Shown here piece after piece: positions 60,860 through 64,000 of a stretch of 64,000 nucleotides of DNA (positions within the stretch are counted from its first letter, which is position 1; every line of letters begins with the position of its first letter). Source of the stretch: Pseudomonas tritici (GTDB lineage: Bacteria > Pseudomonadota > Gammaproteobacteria > Pseudomonadales > Pseudomonadaceae). The notes below the pieces were generated by a model. That model was given only the letters and a program-made list of their open reading frames with translations. It had not been told where the DNA came from and did no database searches. Made by a program: the position numbers and the translations under genes. The stretch is from the NCBI RefSeq assembly GCF_014268275.3, contig NZ_CP077084.1, positions 5,700,501 through 5,764,500 on the forward strand, read 5' to 3'.

Positions 60860-61805
60860 AACCAAAGGCTCGCGGTTCAAGCGCTGGAAGAAGCCGCTGA
60901 CCATCGCCTTCTTCTTGCTGCTGATCGTGCTGTTCACCCTGCTCGCGCGGCGCATCGATTGGAGCGAAGTGGTGCAGACCCTGGGCGACTTCAAGGTGCG
61001 CACGTTGTTGATTGCAGGCGCACTGACGCTGTGCAGTTTCCTGGTCTACGCCAGCTTCGATCTGATTGGCCGCACCTACATTCGCCAGAATCTGGTGTGG
61101 AAGCAGATCTTGCCGGTGGGCATCATCAGCTACGCCTTCAACCTCAATTTGAGCGCCTGGGTCGGCGGCATCGCCATGCGTTATCGGCTGTATTCGCGGC
61201 TGGGAGTGAGCACAGGCAATATCGCCAAGATCCTCGGTCTGAGCCTGGCCACCAATTGGTTTGGCTACATGGCGATCGCCGGGGTGGTTTTCAGCAGCGG
61301 CCTGGTCACGATGCCACCGGGCTGGAAGGTCAGCACCACGGCGTTGCAAGGCATTGGCGCGTTGTTGGTACTGGCCAGCCTGGGTTATCTGGTGGCCTGC
61401 CAGTTTTCGAAAAAGCGTGCGTGGACGATTCGCGGCATGGAAATCAACCTGCCGTCGCTACGCATGGCGTGCCTGCAGCTGATGTTGGGCGCGTTGAACT
61501 GGTCGCTCATGGCCGCGGTGATCTTCACCCTGCTGCCAGCCAAACTGGATTATCCGCTGGTGTTAGGGGTGTTGCTGATCAGCGCGATTGCCGGGGTGCT
61601 CACCCATATTCCGGCAGGGCTGGGCGTGCTGGAGGCGGTGTTCATTGCGTTGTTGCAGCATGAAGCGTCGCGGGGCAGTTTGCTCGCCGGGTTGATCGCG
61701 TATCGGGCGATCTACTTCATCTTGCCGCTGCTGATTGCGCTGGTGATGTACCTTGGCGTAGAGGCCAAGGCCAAGGCGTTGCGGGTGAAGAAAACACCGG
61801 CTTAA
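60849..61805 (+). CDS. ybhN: YbhN/UPF0104 inner-membrane protein (LPG synthase-like TM region)
   Basis: A 318-residue membrane protein with eight or so hydrophobic segments of the flippase-like lysylphosphatidylglycerol synthase domain. Family marks are SYAFNLNLSAWVGGIAMRYRLYSRLGVS and TNWFGYMAIAG, then LTHIPAGLGVLEAVFIALL near the end. It lacks the soluble synthetase half. The ATG at 60849 lies inside the end of clsB. Lipid translocation or support of cardiolipin synthesis is inferred from the operon. Confidence 0.9.
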   Translation: MTSETKGSRFKRWKKPLTIAFFLLLIVLFTLLARRIDWSEVVQTLGDFKVRTLLIAGALTLCSFLVYASFDLIGRTYIRQNLVWKQILPVGIISYAFNLNLSAWVGGIAMRYRLYSRLGVSTGNIAKILGLSLATNWFGYMAIAGVVFSSGLVTMPPGWKVSTTALQGIGALLVLASLGYLVACQFSKKRAWTIRGMEINLPSLRMACLQLMLGALNWSLMAAVIFTLLPAKLDYPLVLGVLLISAIAGVLTHIPAGLGVLEAVFIALLQHEASRGSLLAGLIAYRAIYFILPLLIALVMYLGVEAKAKALRVKKTPA

Positions 61806-61822
61806 GACGGTGGTGACTGGTC

Positions 61823-61918
61823 GACCGCCTTCGCGAGCAAGCCCGCTCCCACATTTAATCGTGTACATCCTTTGGAATGCTGTCGAATGTGGGAGCGGGC
61901 TTGCTCGCGAAGGCGGTC
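61823..61918. repeat. Tail-to-tail REP pair with extended arms
   Basis: GACCGCCTTCGCGAGCAAGC at 61823 continues to CCCGCTCCCACA, and the reverse complement returns to 61918. Arms are about 30 bp and the order is tail-to-tail. It lies between the convergent ybhN and hydrolase genes and probably serves as a two-way terminator. Confidence 0.85.
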
Positions 61919-61932
61919 TAAAGAGCATCCAA

Positions 61933-62688
61933 TTATTGAGACTGGATAATGCTCAACCGCTCACCCACCACCATTTCGGTAATCCAGTCCACCAGGATCG
62001 AGGTGTACGCCTGCTGGGACACCGGGTCGCTGAGGGAGTGATCGGCGCCATCGATGATGCGATGGGTCAGGGAATGGGTCTGCTGGCACGCCGCGCGGTA
62101 ACTCATGATGGTGGCGTGGGGCACGTGGGCATCGGTTTCCGACTCAACGATCAGCACATCACCGGTAAACGCAGAACACGCGTGCAAGGCGCGATTGGTT
62201 TCGGCGTGGACCAGCGTGCTGCGGTAATCCATCAGGTCGGCCTTATCCAGATCACGCTTGGGTTTGAGCCATTCCTGGTCGCGGTACAGCGCCGGCACGC
62301 GCAGCGCCAGCCAGCGCACCGGGCGCAGTGAGGTGAGAATGGCCGCGAGGTAGCCGCCGTAACTGGTGCCCACCACCGCCACCGCCGAGGTGTCGATGGC
62401 CGGGTGGGACAGCAATCGATCATAGGCCGCCAGCAGGTCGCGCAGGTTGTCTTCGCGGGTGACGCGAGACAGCGGAATCCCAGTGCCGGCATGGCCGCGC
62501 AGGTCGAAGGTGAGGCACACGCAGCCCAAGCCGGCGATGCCTTTGGCGCGTTCAAGATCACGCTCCTGGCTACCGCCCCAGCCGTGCACAAATAACACGC
62601 CGGGTACTTTGGATTTGGGACTCAGGAAGGTGCCGCTCATCTGTTCGTCATCGATGTCGATCGCAATGCTTTCGCTTCTAGCCGTCAT
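61933..62688 (-). CDS. Alpha/beta hydrolase (dienelactone hydrolase-like)
   Basis: A 251-residue serine hydrolase. The oxyanion loop is GVLFVHGWGGSQERD, the nucleophile elbow VVGTSYGGYLAAI (serine about 115), the acid is in IVESETDAHVPH and the histidine in IIDGADHSLSD. No signal peptide is present. The substrate is unknown. Its start overlaps the end of the DUF3182 gene by 11 bp, so the two are co-expressed. Confidence 0.88.
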   Translation of the reverse strand: MTARSESIAIDIDDEQMSGTFLSPKSKVPGVLFVHGWGGSQERDLERAKGIAGLGCVCLTFDLRGHAGTGIPLSRVTREDNLRDLLAAYDRLLSHPAIDTSAVAVVGTSYGGYLAAILTSLRPVRWLALRVPALYRDQEWLKPKRDLDKADLMDYRSTLVHAETNRALHACSAFTGDVLIVESETDAHVPHATIMSYRAACQQTHSLTHRIIDGADHSLSDPVSQQAYTSILVDWITEMVVGERLSIIQSQ

Positions 62689-63787
62689 AAGATTTAACCG
62701 TCACGTACTTAAGAAGAAACTCGCTGTTTTCCGCCGGCCCGCGATACACCTCAATGGCATCAGCCGGCAAGGGTTGGTCCGCGTAGGTTTCCACAGAGGA
62801 CACACGGATCGCACGCAGGCCGGGGTTGTTGATAAAACTTTGCAACGCTGCGACTTCCGCGCTGCTGGCTCCGCCCATGCGCCAGGATTGTTCGAGCACG
62901 CCGCTGCGGCGTTGGCCGTCGCTGTCCAAGCCCTGGGCGATGTCGTAGTTGCGCCGCGATGCGTAGAAGCCGGGATAGGCTTCATCGGCGGCCGCGTCGA
63001 ACACCTGCGCTTGTTCGATGGCTTCGCGTACGTCGTCGGGCAGTTCGAGTTGCAACAGAGCTTCGTAGCCACCCGGCACCGCCAATAGGTCGGAGCCGCC
63101 GTAGACGTCTTCGCCCTGCCCGTCTTTCGTCAGGTATTGCTCGCCGCAGTAGCTGAGCACGTGATCGCCGATGAAGCTTTGGCCGACGCTGTGGGTGATT
63201 ACGTCCTGCAGGTCTTGCTCCAACACCACACCATCGCTGAAGAGCTTCGCGGCCTCAGGTCGAGCCAGCACGGCTTCGAACTCATCGAGACTGTGGATAA
63301 CTTCCTGACCTCGGCCGGCGCAGGCGTGCACCGGTTTCAGGCGAATGGGTCCGCTGTAGAGCAGGCGCGTGGCTGCGGGCCGGGCGTCTTCCAGCGCGAA
63401 GACGCTCAAACCATCCAGCACGACGTTTCGCACACGTTCGCAGAATAGCGCTGACCAACCTTCGGGCGCTTTGGCTTCAGGCCCGAGCAGACCATGGCTG
63501 ATGGCTTTGGTGCAGATGAAGTCGTGGTCGACGTAACCGCCCCACACATCCTCCGCCCCCTTGATATGGAGCGCACGCGCCTGGGCTGCACCGACCAGGG
63601 TTTGCGTGGGCAGCAGGTAAAGTGATCGTCCCGCATGTAGAGCCGGGTCGTAGCTGCCACCGAATTTTAGCCCGAGAATCTGTGCCAGCCAGCGCGCCAG
63701 GGCGCGGTTGGTTTCGATCTCATGCAGAGGGGCGCTTTCACGTGTGGAGTGAGCGACCACCAGCTTCTTGCGTTGAGTCGGGGTCAT
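62678..63787 (-). CDS. DUF3182 family protein, ATP-grasp-like
   Basis: A 369-residue protein of the DUF3182 family. The middle (RLLYSGPIRLKPVHACAGRG, then SDGVVLEQDLQDVITHSVGQ) looks like the lysine and acidic nucleotide-binding strands of ATP-grasp ligases, and the end of the domain has SWRMGGASSAEVAALQSF. The reaction is unknown. It overlaps the hydrolase gene, and the two may act on one small molecule. Confidence 0.8.
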   Translation of the reverse strand: MTPTQRKKLVVAHSTRESAPLHEIETNRALARWLAQILGLKFGGSYDPALHAGRSLYLLPTQTLVGAAQARALHIKGAEDVWGGYVDHDFICTKAISHGLLGPEAKAPEGWSALFCERVRNVVLDGLSVFALEDARPAATRLLYSGPIRLKPVHACAGRGQEVIHSLDEFEAVLARPEAAKLFSDGVVLEQDLQDVITHSVGQSFIGDHVLSYCGEQYLTKDGQGEDVYGGSDLLAVPGGYEALLQLELPDDVREAIEQAQVFDAAADEAYPGFYASRRNYDIAQGLDSDGQRRSGVLEQSWRMGGASSAEVAALQSFINNPGLRAIRVSSVETYADQPLPADAIEVYRGPAENSEFLLKYVTVKSYDG

Positions 63788-63958
63788 GCGTCCCCCTTGG
63801 CCTTCCCGCCATGTGTGTGCAAGAGAGGTTGCAGGGATCAGGCCAACGCGCTTTCGAGGCGGATGGTTGTGAAATCAAGCAGTTGCCGAAAAACCGGTGG
63901 CAGTTGGCCTGCTCCATTTTGCACGACAGCGCGTCGGCGTCGCGGCGTTCTGCACGAT

Positions 63959-64000
63959 TCAGACGCCAAACCGTTTGCGGTAATCGCTGGGCGCCAGGCC
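63959..64000 (-). CDS. AraC-family regulator (3' end only)
   Basis: The last 14 codons of a minus-strand gene entering from the right edge read GLAPSDYRKRFGV followed by TGA. This is the typical C-terminus of an AraC/XylS helix-turn-helix domain (G-x-x-P-S-x-Y-R-x-R-F). Nothing more of the protein is visible. The 171 bp between it and the DUF3182 gene show nothing I can name. Confidence 0.7.
   Translation of the reverse strand, partial: GLAPSDYRKRFGV

Noticed and set aside
3854..61918. CRISPR array suggested by recurring palindromes
   Set aside because: The repeats are dispersed between genes over 58 kb as inverted pairs, not regularly spaced direct repeats; they are REP/REPIN elements.

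Overview
The window is a chromosomal segment of a Pseudomonas of the P. fluorescens group. GC content is high, the backbone follows the gene order I remember from P. aeruginosa (mpl, eatR, exaC, eat, eutBC, dedA-like, mtfA, ppa; then xseB-ispA-dxs, ribA, thiL-nusB-ribH-ribBA-ribC-ribD-nrdR, the zinc-responsive DUF2796/ABC/DUF3299 cluster, oprG), and REP/REPIN palindromes of the GTGGGAGC(T/G)GGCTTGC type recur between genes. No rRNA, tRNA, CRISPR array, insertion sequence or prophage was seen. Both edges cut genes: the 5' end of mpl on the left and the 3' end of an AraC-type regulator gene on the right.

Layout. Positions 1-7745 hold ethanolamine catabolism: the RpoN enhancer-binding protein EatR, a sigma-54 promoter with upstream palindromes, aldehyde dehydrogenase, permease and the B12-dependent lyase EutBC. 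7838-10781 is housekeeping (acetyltransferase, DedA, MtfA, pyrophosphatase and its terminator). About 10.9-30.6 kb looks like an accessory block between ppa and xseB. It contains an S24-type regulator, a DUF3077-like gene with a structured leader, an eight-gene PspA/ATP-grasp envelope-stress operon on the minus strand (yjfI, yjfJ, rhomboid, K+ channel, yjfK, yjfL, yjfM, yjfC), a TetR-controlled catabolic cluster, ycaC, two small exported proteins, a PDDEXK (DUF1016) nuclease and a quinone reductase/MerR pair.

30.7-43.4 kb holds isoprenoid precursor synthesis (xseB-ispA-dxs), B12 uptake (btuB, btuF), and the riboflavin/thiamine/nusB/nrdR genes. 43.5-51.1 kb holds a YbaY lipoprotein, a methyltransferase, YbbN, a Zur-box-preceded zinc cluster and OprG. 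51.2-64 kb holds Lhr helicase, a large MscS channel, the ybhP-clsB-ybhN membrane-lipid operon with a DUF72 gene, a hydrolase and a DUF3182 ATP-grasp-like protein.

Two clusters deserve attention. (1) An APC permease, an aminotransferase with the look of beta-phenylalanine/beta-amino-acid transaminases, an acetoacetyl-CoA-synthetase-type ligase and a thiolase/DUF35 pair form a logical route beta-amino acid -> beta-keto acid -> beta-ketoacyl-CoA -> acyl-CoA + acetyl-CoA. Nearly identical palindromes (ATTGYAC-N3-GTACAAT) lie in front of both halves, with a TetR gene between them. (2) The yjf/PspA operon has gained a rhomboid protease and a TVGYGD channel, and its promoter is bracketed by two copies of CTCACGCGTGAG. 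Functions are inferred from sequence reading only; no database search was run.
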